A DNA stretch of 64,000 nt, taken from assembly GCF_014635285.1 (NCBI RefSeq), contig NZ_BMCR01000007.1, positions 62,001 through 126,000 of the forward strand. Direction: 5' to 3'. Positions 39,204 through 48,051 of this stretch are shown here, piece by piece; position 1 is the first letter of the stretch, and the number at the start of each line of letters is the position of its first letter. A program made the translations under genes and the position numbers. The notes beneath the pieces were generated by a model. It ran no database searches. It was not told the origin of the DNA and saw only the letters and a program-made list of their open reading frames with translations. This stretch comes from Stappia taiwanensis (GTDB lineage: Bacteria > Pseudomonadota > Alphaproteobacteria > Rhizobiales > Stappiaceae).

Positions 39204-40324
39204 TGCGAATACCGGAAGGCTTTGCGTTTCAAGGTCTCGATGCGCTGTGGGTCGTCCCGGGACGTGATCAGCGCGAAGTCTCCCGAATAGACCTGGGGCA
39301 CCTCATGCCCGCGCCCCTGAAGGTCGAGCGAAATCGCCTCGGCCATGGCCACCCCGTTGTCGTCGTTCATGCGCATGACGGTGGCTTCCAGCGCGCCCTT
39401 GGCGATCTGTTCCAGCTCGGCGCTGCCACCGCCCCAGCCATTTGTGTGAACCTGACCTTCGCGTCCCAGCTCGCGGATGGCATCGAGCACACCGAGCGCG
39501 ATGTCGGTGGAGCAGGAGAAGATGTAGGAGAGCTCCGGATCCTCCAGCAGCAGGGTTCGGGCGGTGGCGTGGGCGCTTTCCCGATCGAAGCCGACGAAAT
39601 AGGAGGTGGAGAGGGTCTTGGAAGGGTGCCCGGCCATCGCCAGACGGAAGGTTTCGCCACGGGCGTGGCTGACATAGCCGCGCGAGCCATAAAAGATGGC
39701 ATAGCGCTCCGCCTCTGGGTGGTGGGCGAGATAGTGCTGCACCAGGGTTCTGGTGCCGGTGGCATGGTCGAAGCCAACATAAAGAAACGGCTGGTTCCGG
39801 GACCAGGCGCGCAGCGGCGTGGTGATGTTCTGCAGGATGACCTTGGGTCGGCCTCGGGCGATCAGCCGTTCGATGATGCTGCGATGGCGGAACGCGTCGA
39901 GCGTGAACACAAGGTAGTCGGGGTCTGATTTCAACGCCTCGCCAATATACTGCATCTGCAGGCGGACTTCGGTCGCCGGCGCGGTGAAGTGGGAGTCCAG
40001 CTCGTAGCGAAGGCCGATTTCATCGAGACGGGCGGTGAATGATTCGATGCTGCGGCGCCAATAGTCCGACGCCTGTTTCCCCGGATACACCGCCGCGATA
40101 CGCACCGGCGGCAGGCTCTGCGTCACGCGCTGGCCAGGCCCCTGAACCCGGTCGTGGAAACGGGAAGCAATCTCAGGTTGTTCAGGTCTGGTGGCGAGAA
40201 AATCCTCAAGGTCCCAGTATTCGGCCCGTGGGCCGGTGCCTGCCTGGGTTGGGAGCGGGAGGGAAAGCACAAGGAATGCAATCGCAAGTAATGCATGCTG
40301 GAGATGGGGCCGGCATTGTTTCAT
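39200..40324 (-). CDS. luxP: LuxP-type autoinducer-2 binding periplasmic protein
   Basis: A 374-residue protein with a signal peptide (MKQCRPHLQHALLAIAFLVL, cleavage near TQA at 26-28) and a periplasmic sugar-binding fold. It matches Vibrio harveyi LuxP along its length. Every AI-2 contact I remember from that structure is conserved at a constant offset: Q84, S86, W89, T141, N166, R222, T273, W297 and R318 (Vibrio Q77, S79, W82, T134, N159, R215, T266, W289, R310). Segments VILQNITTP, TNGWGGGSAEL and TVMRMNDD are near identical. It should bind borated AI-2 in the periplasm and dock on the downstream sensor. A LuxP this typical is not expected in Hyphomicrobiales. Confidence 0.93.
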   Translation of the reverse strand: MKQCRPHLQHALLAIAFLVLSLPLPTQAGTGPRAEYWDLEDFLATRPEQPEIASRFHDRVQGPGQRVTQSLPPVRIAAVYPGKQASDYWRRSIESFTARLDEIGLRYELDSHFTAPATEVRLQMQYIGEALKSDPDYLVFTLDAFRHRSIIERLIARGRPKVILQNITTPLRAWSRNQPFLYVGFDHATGTRTLVQHYLAHHPEAERYAIFYGSRGYVSHARGETFRLAMAGHPSKTLSTSYFVGFDRESAHATARTLLLEDPELSYIFSCSTDIALGVLDAIRELGREGQVHTNGWGGGSAELEQIAKGALEATVMRMNDDNGVAMAEAISLDLQGRGHEVPQVYSGDFALITSRDDPQRIETLKRKAFRYSQ

Positions 40325-40623
40325 GTTGCTTTCCAGGTTTTACGCCTTCACCGCAAGTCTGAATCAGGGAAGATTCTCATTCAAGTATCAACACCGCATT
40401 GAAGAAGCGTGAAGATTGGCGGTGGCGGCGATAAATTCAGGGAAGAGAAAGAAGGACTGGTCGAGTACTTGGCAATTGTTGCAATGAAACGCGTTTCTCC
40501 GAAAGAGTCGCTTTTGGCGCGGCCCCTTTCTGACGTCGCGGCCGCGGGGAGTGATTGCCCTTGTGTTGCGCGGGGCGGGCAAGCTGCTATACCGCCTTGC
40601 ATGGTCTGGGGTTGGAGAAACAC
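40325..40623. other. Divergent spacer between luxP and dapB
   Basis: 299 bases that are more AT-rich than the coding regions. For luxP a weak minus-strand promoter may be TTCACG (plus 40408-40413) and GATACT (plus 40384-40389) with an 18-base spacer; GGAAAG lies 5 bases before its ATG. For dapB, TTGCGC at 40566-40571 and TATACC at 40588-40593 (16-base spacer) is a weak candidate. No gene is visible. Confidence 0.4.
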
Positions 40624-41436
40624 ATGAGCGATATGCGTCTTGCCGTTGTTGGCGCCGCCGGGCGAATGGGGCGGGCGTTGATACGCGCGCTACACGAGAT
40701 GGATGGGGTCTGTCTGGGCGGCGCCATCGAACGTCCGGGCGTGCCGGAGCTTGGCGAGGACGCCGGGGTGCTCGCCGGGGTGGGGCCGCTGGGGGTGCCG
40801 GTGAGCGATGACCCGCTCTCGGTGATTGCCGCGACGGAAGGGGTGCTTGACTTCACCGCGCCGGCGGCGACCCGGCATTTCGCGGAGCTGACGGCGCAGG
40901 CGCGGGTCGTGCATGTGATCGGCACCACCGGCATGAGCGAGGCCGATCTGGCCGAGATCCGCCCGGCCGGTCGTCATGCCCGCATCGTGCGCTCCGGCAA
41001 CATGAGCCTTGGCGTCAATCTCCTGGCCGCGCTTGTCCGGCAGGCGGCGGCGGCGCTGGACGCCGACTTCGATATCGAGATTCTGGACGCGCATCACCGC
41101 AACAAGGTCGATGCCCCCTCTGGAACCGCGCTGCTTCTGGGCGAAGCGGCGGCCGAGGGACGGGGCATCCCGCTGGCGGAAAACGAGCTGCGTGACCGCG
41201 ACGGCATCACCGGGGTGCGTCCGCGTGGCAAGATCGGCTACGCGGCCCTGCGCGGCGGCACGGTGATCGGTGATCATTCGGTGATGTTCGCCGGGCCGCT
41301 GGAAACGCTCACCCTGTCGCACCATGCCCAGGATCGTCAGATCTTTGCCCATGGCGCGGTCAAGGCCGCGCTTTGGGCGCGCGATCAGAAGCCCGGGTTC
41401 TATTCGATGGCCGATGTTCTCGGATTGGCCGACTGA
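40624..41436 (+). CDS. dapB: 4-hydroxy-tetrahydrodipicolinate reductase DapB
   Basis: A 270-residue reductase with NAD(P)-binding GAAGRMGR at residues 10-17, catalytic [13 protein letters not shown] (H157/H158, K161) and [11 protein letters not shown]. It acts in lysine and diaminopimelate synthesis. The ATG at 40624 has GGAG upstream. A pyrimidine tract separates it from gpmA. Confidence 0.96.
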   Translation: MSDMRLAVVGAAGRMGRALIRALHEMDGVCLGGAIERPGVPELGEDAGVLAGVGPLGVPVSDDPLSVIAATEGVLDFTAPAATRHFAELTAQARVVHVIGTTGMSEADLAEIRPAGRHARIVRSGNMSLGVNLLAALVRQAAAALDADFDIEILDAHHRNKVDAPSGTALLLGEAAAEGRGIPLAENELRDRDGITGVRPRGKIGYAALRGGTVIGDHSVMFAGPLETLTLSHHAQDRQIFAHGAVKAALWARDQKPGFYSMADVLGLAD

Positions 41437-41466
41437 TCCTCCTCCTCCCTCCCTCCCTACCTACCC
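41437..41466 (+). repeat. CCTCC-rich pyrimidine tract upstream of gpmA
   Basis: Directly after the dapB stop lies a run of C and T in short CTCC/CCTC units ending in CTACCTACCCC. It can base-pair with the GGAG ribosome-binding site of gpmA at about 41472-41475 and may be prone to slippage. The role is unknown. Confidence 0.55.
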
Positions 41467-41486
41467 CAAGCTGGAGCACGCTATAA

Positions 41487-42107
41487 ATGGAACGCCTGCT
41501 GGTACTCGTTCGTCATGGCCAGAGCGAGTGGAATCTCAAGAACCTCTTCACCGGGTGGAAGGACCCGGACCTGACCGAACGGGGCGTGGCCGAAGCCCGC
41601 GCGGCGGGCGGCAAGCTGAAGGATCTGAAGCTGACCTTTGACGTCGCCTACACCTCGGCGCTGAGCCGGGCGCAGCGCACCCTGGCGCTGCTTCTGGAGG
41701 AGCTCGGCCAGCCGGATCTGGAGACGATCCGCGACGAGGCGCTGAACGAGCGCGACTATGGCGACCTGACCGGCATGAACAAGGATGAGGCGCGGGAGAA
41801 GTTCGGCGAGGAGCAGGTGCATGTCTGGCGCCGCTCGTTCGACGTGCCCCCTCCAGGCGGTGAAAGCCTGGAGATGACCGCCGAGCGGGTCCTGCCCTAC
41901 TACCGGTCGGAAATTCTGCCGCGGGTGATCGCCGGCGAGCGGGTGATCGTTGCCGCCCATGGCAACTCGCTGCGGGCGCTGATCATGGATCTGGAAGGGC
42001 TTTCCCCGGAGGAGATCCTGAAGCGGGAACTGGGCACCGGCGCGCCGATCGTCTACCGGCTCAGCGACGATGGCAGCATCGCCTCGGTGCAGGACCTGAA
42101 GGACTGA
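41487..42107 (+). CDS. gpmA: 2,3-bisphosphoglycerate-dependent phosphoglycerate mutase
   Basis: A 206-residue histidine-phosphatase-fold enzyme. The phospho-histidine lies in [10 protein letters not shown] (H10), followed by [15 protein letters not shown] and the [10 protein letters not shown] and [10 protein letters not shown] motifs. It interconverts 3- and 2-phosphoglycerate. It is about 40 residues shorter than the E. coli enzyme, as is usual in alphaproteobacteria. Confidence 0.95.
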   Translation: MERLLVLVRHGQSEWNLKNLFTGWKDPDLTERGVAEARAAGGKLKDLKLTFDVAYTSALSRAQRTLALLLEELGQPDLETIRDEALNERDYGDLTGMNKDEAREKFGEEQVHVWRRSFDVPPPGGESLEMTAERVLPYYRSEILPRVIAGERVIVAAHGNSLRALIMDLEGLSPEEILKRELGTGAPIVYRLSDDGSIASVQDLKD

Positions 42108-42168
42108 CCAGGACCTGAAACCCGGGGCATGGCGGCGCGTGTTGCGCCGCCGCCCCCATGCGGACAAG

Positions 42169-42205
42169 AAAACGGCCGGAGCCTGAAAGGGCGTCCGGCC
42201 GTTTT
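42169..42205. terminator. Bidirectional terminator between gpmA and the adenosine kinase gene
   Basis: AAAACGGCCGGA at 42169-42180 and TCCGGCCGTTTT at 42194-42205 form a perfect 12-bp stem whose arms supply a T-run on each strand. It serves the two convergent genes. Confidence 0.85.
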
Positions 42206-42227
42206 GCGTTCTTCGTGTGCCGTGGGC

Positions 42228-43220
42228 TCAGACGGCGAAGCCCTGCTGCAGCGCGGCCTGCTTTAGCGGCTTCTCCGGCCGGGCGCCCACATGGGCGATC
42301 ACCTGCGCCGCGCACAGGCAGCCCAGTTCCAGCGACGTGGTCAGGTCGAACTCGCGGGAGCGACCGAACAGGAAGCCGGAGGCGAACAGGTCGCCCGCCC
42401 CGGTCAGGTCGACCACATCGGCGACCTCTTCCGCCGCCACATGCACCGTTTCGCCGCGCGAGATCGCCATTGCGCCCTTCTCGCCGAGGGTCAGCGCGGT
42501 CAGCGCGCAATCCTCGCGCACAGCGGCAATCGCGGTGTCCAGGTCGGCAGTCTCATAGAGCGCCTTCAGCTCGTGCTCATTGGCGAACAGGAGATCAATG
42601 GTGCCGGCCCGCATCATCGACAGGAACTCGTCGCGGTAGCGATCGACGCAGAAGGAATCGGACAGGGTCAGGCTCACCTGGCGGCGATGGGCATGGGCGA
42701 TCTCTGCGGCCTTGAGGAAGGCGTCCTTGGCTGCGGGCGGATCCCACAGGTAGCCTTCCATGTAGGTGATCGCCGAGCGAGAGACGACGTCCGCATCAAT
42801 GTCGCCCGGCGACAGCTCGGTGCAGGCGCCCAGATAGGTGTTCATCGTCCGCTCGCCATCGGGCGTGATCAGGATCATCGAGCGCGCGGTGGGAAGCCCG
42901 TCGGCCAGCGCCGGGGTCTCGAAATGAACGCCGGTGCCGCGCATGTCGTGGCGATAGGCGGTGCCCAGCTCATCGGCGGCCACCTTGCCGAAATAGGCCG
43001 ACTGGCCACCGAGCGCGGCGATGCCGGCGGCGGTGTTGCCCGCGCTGCCGCCGGACATGCGGGTGGTCTGGCCCATCTTGTCGTAGAGCCGCACCGCCTC
43101 GTCGGTGTCGATGAGCCGCATGGCTCCCTTGATCAGGTTTTCCCGAACCAGGAAGTCTTCCTCGACATGGGCGAAGACGTCGCAAATGGCATTGCCAATG
43201 CAAAGGGTGCTGAAGGTCAT
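42228..43220 (-). CDS. PfkB-family kinase, probable adenosine kinase
   Basis: A 330-residue ribokinase-fold enzyme. The N-terminal substrate motif is MSGGSAGNTAAGIAALGG (55-72), and the C-terminal anion-hole motif DLTGAGDLFASGF (271-283) carries the catalytic D277. The MSGGSAGNT form is typical of the group annotated as adenosine kinase in alphaproteobacteria. Other nucleoside or sugar kinases cannot be excluded. It is the last gene of the operon kdsB-pheA-pfkB, 24 bases after pheA. Confidence 0.82.
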   Translation of the reverse strand: MTFSTLCIGNAICDVFAHVEEDFLVRENLIKGAMRLIDTDEAVRLYDKMGQTTRMSGGSAGNTAAGIAALGGQSAYFGKVAADELGTAYRHDMRGTGVHFETPALADGLPTARSMILITPDGERTMNTYLGACTELSPGDIDADVVSRSAITYMEGYLWDPPAAKDAFLKAAEIAHAHRRQVSLTLSDSFCVDRYRDEFLSMMRAGTIDLLFANEHELKALYETADLDTAIAAVREDCALTALTLGEKGAMAISRGETVHVAAEEVADVVDLTGAGDLFASGFLFGRSREFDLTTSLELGCLCAAQVIAHVGARPEKPLKQAALQQGFAV

Positions 43221-43244
43221 GGTGCCTCGTGGGTGTGGTCGTCG

Positions 43245-44135
43245 TCAGATGCCGGGTGTCGGGCGCAGCGCCCGATTGGCCTCCGGCTCGCGGATCTTTT
43301 CGCGGAACGGGTCCGCACGGTAGACGCCAAGCATCTTCAGCTCGGCGGAGTAGAACTGCAGCTCCTCCAGCGCCAGCGCGACGGAGCGCTCATCCGGATG
43401 CCCCTCCACATCGGCATAGAACATGGAGGCGAAGAACTGGCCTTCGAGCTGGTAGGATTCCAGCTTGGTCATGTTGACGCCATTGGTGGCGAAGCCGCCG
43501 AGCGCCTTGTAGAGCGCGGCCGGCACGTTGCGCACCCGGAAGATGAAGGTGGTGATCACCGGCTGGCCGTTGTTGGCCGCCCGCAGGGAATCGCGCGACA
43601 GGATCAGGAAGCGGGTGGTGTTGTGCGCCTCGTCTTCCACGTTGGTGCGCAGGATGTCGAGCCCATAGGCGTCGGCCGCCATCTGCGGCGCCAGCGCCGC
43701 CGCGCTGAGGTCGCCCTTTTCGGCAACCTGACGGGCGGAGCCGGCGGTATCGGCGCCGGTGATCGGCGTCAGGCCAAGCTCGCGGATGATCTTGCGGCAT
43801 TGGCCGAGCGCCATCACATGGCTCTGCACCGAGCGCAGGCCCTCAAGGGTTGCCCCGCGTGGCGCCATCAGCTGGAACCGGATCGGCAGGAAATACTCAC
43901 CGATGATATGCAGGCTGGAGCGCGGCAAGAGGTGATGGATATCGGCGACCCGTCCGGCCACCGAATTCTCCACCGGGATCATGCCGAGATCGGCCTCACC
44001 GCTTTCCAGCACCGAGAAGCAATCCTCGAAGGTGGCGCAAGGGATCGGCTGGTAATCCGGGTAGACATTGCGGCAGGCGGTGTGGGAGTTGGCGCCCAGC
44101 TCACCTTGAAAGACGATTTTCTTCTGTTCGGACAT
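43245..44135 (-). CDS. pheA: Prephenate dehydratase PheA
   Basis: A 296-residue monofunctional enzyme. The catalytic domain (1-180) opens with IVFQGELGANSH and ends with the HNTTRFLIL motif (NTTRF at 172-176). The ACT domain (about 193-280) includes KLESYQLEGQFFASMFYADVEG, so phenylalanine feedback is expected. There is no fused chorismate mutase. It makes phenylpyruvate from prephenate. Confidence 0.95.
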   Translation of the reverse strand: MSEQKKIVFQGELGANSHTACRNVYPDYQPIPCATFEDCFSVLESGEADLGMIPVENSVAGRVADIHHLLPRSSLHIIGEYFLPIRFQLMAPRGATLEGLRSVQSHVMALGQCRKIIRELGLTPITGADTAGSARQVAEKGDLSAAALAPQMAADAYGLDILRTNVEDEAHNTTRFLILSRDSLRAANNGQPVITTFIFRVRNVPAALYKALGGFATNGVNMTKLESYQLEGQFFASMFYADVEGHPDERSVALALEELQFYSAELKMLGVYRADPFREKIREPEANRALRPTPGI

Positions 44136-44161
44136 GGGATCTTCGGGACCGGTTGGGAGGA

Positions 44162-44935
44162 TCAGGAGTGCGGCAGCGCCGAGGCCGTGCGCGAGGCGGC
44201 GCCGCGTCTTGTCAGGACGGCCCGCACCGCTTCGATGTCTTCCGGGGTGTTCACATCCATCGGCACGCTGTCGATCAGGCTGACGTCGATGCGCATGCCC
44301 GCTTCCAGTGCGCGCAGCTGCTCCAGCCGCTCGCGAATTTCCAGCGGCGAGGGCGGCAGCGCGACGAACGCCTCAAGGGCGGCCCGGCGAAAGGCATAAA
44401 GACCGATGTGCTGATAGAGCGGACCGGGGCCGGTGGGGGCCGTCGCCCGGGTGAAATAGAGCGCGCGCAGGCGCTTGGCGCCGGTCGGCGTGCCGACGGT
44501 CTTGACCGCGCCGGGATCGTCGCGCAACGCCGGGTCGCGGATTTCCGTGGCGATGGTGCCGATGTCGACCGCTGGATCGGACAGGGGGGCGAAGGCGGCA
44601 CGGATCGCCGCCGGATCGATCAGCGGCACGTCTCCTTGCAGGTTGAGCACCACCGGGAAGCGCCCATCGGGATCGACGGCGTTGGCGGCGACCCGCACCC
44701 GGTCGGAGCCGCTGGCCAGATCCGGATCGGTGAGCACCGCCTCGCCCCCGGCCGCCTCGACCGCCGCCTTGATGCGCGTGTCGTCGCAGGCGACCACCAC
44801 AGGGCCGATATCCGCCGCGCGGGCCTGCTCCAGCACATGCACGATCATCGGCTGTCCGGCGATGTCGAGGAGCGGTTTGTCGGGCAGGCGGGTGGAGGCC
44901 ATGCGCGCGGGAATGACGACGAGAGCGCCGCTCAT
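44162..44935 (-). CDS. kdsB: 3-deoxy-manno-octulosonate cytidylyltransferase KdsB
   Basis: A 257-residue nucleotidyltransferase with VIPARMASTRLPDKPL at the N-terminus, LNLQGDVPLIDP in the centre, and YQHIGLYAFRRAALEAF. It makes CMP-Kdo for lipopolysaccharide. The ATG at 44935 has GGAG upstream. It leads the operon with pheA and the kinase gene and is divergent from the cytochrome gene. Confidence 0.95.
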   Translation of the reverse strand: MSGALVVIPARMASTRLPDKPLLDIAGQPMIVHVLEQARAADIGPVVVACDDTRIKAAVEAAGGEAVLTDPDLASGSDRVRVAANAVDPDGRFPVVLNLQGDVPLIDPAAIRAAFAPLSDPAVDIGTIATEIRDPALRDDPGAVKTVGTPTGAKRLRALYFTRATAPTGPGPLYQHIGLYAFRRAALEAFVALPPSPLEIRERLEQLRALEAGMRIDVSLIDSVPMDVNTPEDIEAVRAVLTRRGAASRTASALPHS

Positions 44936-45138
44936 CGTTGTATCTCCGCCTGCGGGCGGGTGCGCGCGCAGGGTGCGGCTGCGGAATTGGTCGACTGGAA
45001 CATGGATTGCTCTTTTATACCTATGGACACGGGCGTCAAAAACTTTGTAGTTTCCGGCGACTTTTTCACGATGCGCAATGTTGCGCGGGGCCGCGCCCGA
45101 CGCAACCCGAAGCAACCGACGAGTTGGAGCCCGCAGGA

Positions 45139-46059
45139 ATGAACTCCTCCAAGCTAAACACGATTGCCGGCGCCGTCCTGTTCGCACTGTTGGTGACGAT
45201 GGGTCTTGGCATCTTGTCGGACATCATCTTCTCCAAAGCTCCGCCGGAGACGCCCGGCTACGAGATCGTTGTCGCCGATGGGGAAGGCGAGGCCGAGGAG
45301 ACAGTGGCGGAAGAGCCGCAGATCGAGCCGATCGCCGTTCGCCTTGCCAGCGCTTCCGCCGAGAATGGCCAGAAGCTCACCCGCGCCTGCGCCGCCTGTC
45401 ACGACTTCACCAAGGGCGGCAAGAACAAGGTCGGCCCCGCTCTGTGGGGTGTGGTCGGGCGCAAGCCGGCCTCCCATGAAGGGTTCAAGTATTCCGGCTC
45501 CATGACGGAATACGCCGAGGGCACCGATGCCTGGCTCTACGAGAACCTCGACGTGTTCCTGACCAAGCCGAAGGACCTCGTTGCCAAGACCTCGATGAGC
45601 TACAACGGCATGAAGAAGCCGGAGCAGCGCGCCGACGTGATCGCCTATCTGCGCTCGCTCGCCGATGAGCCGATGCCGCTGCCGAGCCCGGAAGCCGCAG
45701 CCGAAAGCAGCACGGAAAGCACCACGGAAGCCGCGACCGAGGCCGTCGAGGGGGCTGCCGAAGCCGTGACCGAGACCGCGACGGAGGCGACTGAAACGGT
45801 AACCGAAGCTGCCGACAGCGCCGCGGAGACCGTGACCGAAGCGGCCGACAGCGCGAAGGAGACCGTGACCGAAGCGGCCGAGAGCGCTGGGGAGACCGTG
45901 ACGGACGCCGCCGAGACGGCGACCGACGCTGCTGAAAGTGCTGCCGAGACGGTCAAGGATGCCGCAGACAGTGCCGCGGAAACGGCCTCCGATGCGGCCG
46001 AGAAGGTTAAGGACGCGGTTGTTGGCGAGGAAGCGCCGGCGGCTGACACCGCTCAGTAA
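45139..46059 (+). CDS. Membrane-anchored cytochrome c with an 11-residue-repeat C-terminal tail
   Basis: A 306-residue protein. An N-terminal helix (about 10-31) likely remains as membrane anchor. The class I cytochrome c domain (about 70-176) has CAACH at 84-88 and the methionine ligand M153 (KTSMSYNGMKKPEQRADVIAYL is split by length here: KTSMSYNGM then KKPEQRADVIAYL). This is like the CycM/c552 electron carriers of rhizobia. A tail of about 125 residues follows, rich in Ala, Glu, Thr and Val, with 11-residue units such as ETVTEAADSAK, resembling LEA or apolipoprotein amphipathic helices. The tail is unusual for CycM. The ATG at 45139 has AGGA just upstream. Confidence 0.85.
   Translation: MNSSKLNTIAGAVLFALLVTMGLGILSDIIFSKAPPETPGYEIVVADGEGEAEETVAEEPQIEPIAVRLASASAENGQKLTRACAACHDFTKGGKNKVGPALWGVVGRKPASHEGFKYSGSMTEYAEGTDAWLYENLDVFLTKPKDLVAKTSMSYNGMKKPEQRADVIAYLRSLADEPMPLPSPEAAAESSTESTTEAATEAVEGAAEAVTETATEATETVTEAADSAAETVTEAADSAKETVTEAAESAGETVTDAAETATDAAESAAETVKDAADSAAETASDAAEKVKDAVVGEEAPAADTAQ
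45825..45923 (+). repeat. Three 33-bp tandem repeats inside the cytochrome gene
   Basis: GGAGACCGTGAC recurs at 45825, 45858 and 45891 with an exact 33-bp period; the third copy has diverged. Each unit encodes one 11-residue repeat (ETVTEAA-type). More diverged units flank the array on both sides. Confidence 0.8.
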
Positions 46060-46426
46060 GGTCCGGTCCCACGCGGGCTTCGGTCCGGAAAAGCGAAGGC
46101 AAGGCCGGGTTCGTCCCGGCCTTGTTGCGTTTCGGGAACGGAACCCTGGGTGGGTGGTCTCTCTCGATCCTTTTCAGTAACTTGATCGGTAGCTTTCCCC
46201 CTGCCCGGCGGTTCAGCAACAAGGAAAATGCGATCGGCGCGAAACGCTCCCGTCCATCGGGAGGCGGTGGGGGCTGGTCGGCACCCGGTGGCGGTATCCG
46301 ATTGAAGGAGTATGGCGTGTTGGCGTGGCGCGGTGGAGATGCTCGGAAGATGACTGGCAATCGCCGCTGGACAGTTGAAGGGGAGGCTGCGGATATTGAG
46401 TGCCGGCCCCGTTCGGGCGGTGGCCG
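46060..46426 (+). other. Intergenic region between the cytochrome c and CHASE-GGDEF genes
   Basis: A 367-base spacer. A terminator lies at 46100-46131. The rest shows no gene and no cyclic-di-GMP (GEMM) riboswitch that I can recognise, although the next gene is a diguanylate cyclase. An in-frame GTG at 46400 could extend the downstream protein by nine residues. Confidence 0.6.
46100..46131 (+). terminator. Terminator after the cytochrome c gene
   Basis: CAAGGCCGGG at 46100-46109 and CCCGGCCTTG at 46115-46124 form a perfect 10-bp stem with loop TTCGT, then TTGCGTTT. Confidence 0.75.
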
Positions 46427-47815
46427 ATGACGACGGAAGGCGTGCCTGGGCACGTGTTGAACCGCTGGAGACGTCGCGCCCTGGTAGGTGCCGTGGTGGT
46501 GCTGGTCATGCTGCTGGGACTCGGTTTGACCTCCTATGTCGTGCGCCTTTTGGAGCAGAATGCGCGGGAGAGCCAGCAGGGGGAAAGCCTCGCCCGTCTT
46601 TCCGAGGTTCGGGCGCGGATCGAGGGGGAGCTGAATGGCACGCTCTACATCGCGCAAGGATTGCTCGGTTTCGTGGCGGTGCAGTCCGACCTGACCGACG
46701 ACCAGTTCCGCAGCTTTGTCAGTGAAATCACACGGGTCGATCAGAACATTCGCATCATCGCGCTCGCCCCGGGCAACGTGGTCCGCTTCATCCATCCGCT
46801 GAAGGGCAATGAAGCGGTGGTTGGCCTCGACTACAGCAAGAGCGAGCAGCAATGGTCCGGCGTTCGCCGGGCGATGCAGTATCTCAGTCCGGTGGTCGCC
46901 GGCCCGGTCGATCTGGTGCAGGGCGGTCGGGCCTTGATTGCCCGTATTCCGGTGCTGGTGCCCACCGGCGGGGGCGGGCATGGGCTGGAGCGTGGCTATT
47001 GGGGCATGGCCTCGATCGTCATCGACAGTGACCGGCTGTTCACGCGTGCCGGCTTGCAGCCCGAGGTGGATGGACATCTTTTTGCGCTTCGTGGCGTCGA
47101 TGGCGCCGGCGCCCAGGGAGGGACAATTCTCGGTGATTCGGCCCTGTTCGAAGGAGACGCGGTGACCCTGCCGGTGACGCTGCCGGACGGGTCATGGCAG
47201 CTTGCCAGCCGACCGGTCGGCGGTTGGGATGGAACCTCGCACGAGGCGCGGGTCGCCCTGGCGATCGGTATTGTGGTGAGCATGGTGGTGGCGGCCCTGT
47301 CGGCGCTGGTGGTGTCCGCCCAGCAGCGATCCCGGTCGATGGCGCTGCACGATCCGCTGACCGGGTTGCCGAACCGCCGGTTGCTTGTCGGCCGGATGGA
47401 GCAGCTTGCGGACATGTCCGATCGCACCGGGTTGGGCTTTCAGGTCTTTTTCGTCGACCTCAATGGCTTCAAGCCGATCAACGACACCTATGGCCATGCG
47501 GCCGGAGATGCGGTGCTGCAGGAGGTGGGGGCCCGGCTGCAGCGGGAAACCCGGGACGTGGACACCATTGCCCGGATCGGAGGGGACGAGTTCGTGGTGG
47601 TGGTGCCCGGAGGCATCAGCCAGACCACGGTTCGTGCCATTGTCGAACGGCTGCGTGAGGCGGTGTGCGCGCCGGTGCAGGTGGGCGAGCATCGGATCGT
47701 TATCCGGGCAAGCATCGGCTACGCCTTCTATCCGGACGACGCGGCCACCATCCCCGAACTGCTCGAGCTTGCCGATCAGCGCATGTATCGCGCCAAGGTC
47801 GAGGTGCCGGCCTGA
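46427..47815 (+). CDS. CHASE-domain diguanylate cyclase
   Basis: A 462-residue membrane protein. TM1 (about 18-38) is followed by a periplasmic CHASE domain (about 65-210; QGLLGFVAVQSDLTDDQFRSF and NVVRFIHPLKGNEAVVGLDY) and TM2 (about 276-298), then a GGDEF domain (305-460). The active-site GGDEF lies at 385-389, and an inhibitory-site RDVD at 376-379 suggests product feedback. No EAL domain. It should make c-di-GMP in response to a small periplasmic ligand of unknown identity. The start is uncertain: ATG 46427 or GTG 46400. Confidence 0.9.
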   Translation: MTTEGVPGHVLNRWRRRALVGAVVVLVMLLGLGLTSYVVRLLEQNARESQQGESLARLSEVRARIEGELNGTLYIAQGLLGFVAVQSDLTDDQFRSFVSEITRVDQNIRIIALAPGNVVRFIHPLKGNEAVVGLDYSKSEQQWSGVRRAMQYLSPVVAGPVDLVQGGRALIARIPVLVPTGGGGHGLERGYWGMASIVIDSDRLFTRAGLQPEVDGHLFALRGVDGAGAQGGTILGDSALFEGDAVTLPVTLPDGSWQLASRPVGGWDGTSHEARVALAIGIVVSMVVAALSALVVSAQQRSRSMALHDPLTGLPNRRLLVGRMEQLADMSDRTGLGFQVFFVDLNGFKPINDTYGHAAGDAVLQEVGARLQRETRDVDTIARIGGDEFVVVVPGGISQTTVRAIVERLREAVCAPVQVGEHRIVIRASIGYAFYPDDAATIPELLELADQRMYRAKVEVPA

Positions 47816-48051
47816 CGACGCTTGCGCAAGGGAACGGGCGACGACCGGGCAAGGGCGACGCGCAGCCCTGCTGGAGGGGGCGGCGTCCGTTTTGCCAGGA
47901 ATTTCAATTAAACTTTGGTCATGAAGCGTTTCACCGCTGTCGGGATTCCCTTGAAGCTCCTAATATAAGACAAATTACCAAGGTACCGCGTTGCGCCTGC
48001 AGGCGCGCCTTGAGGGTGCCGACGAGGGAAACAGGGAGCCGCTATTTCGTC

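Noticed and set aside
46060-46426. Cyclic-di-GMP riboswitch upstream of the CHASE-GGDEF gene
   Set aside because: I could not find the GEMM core or its tetraloop receptor pattern; only a terminator is visible.
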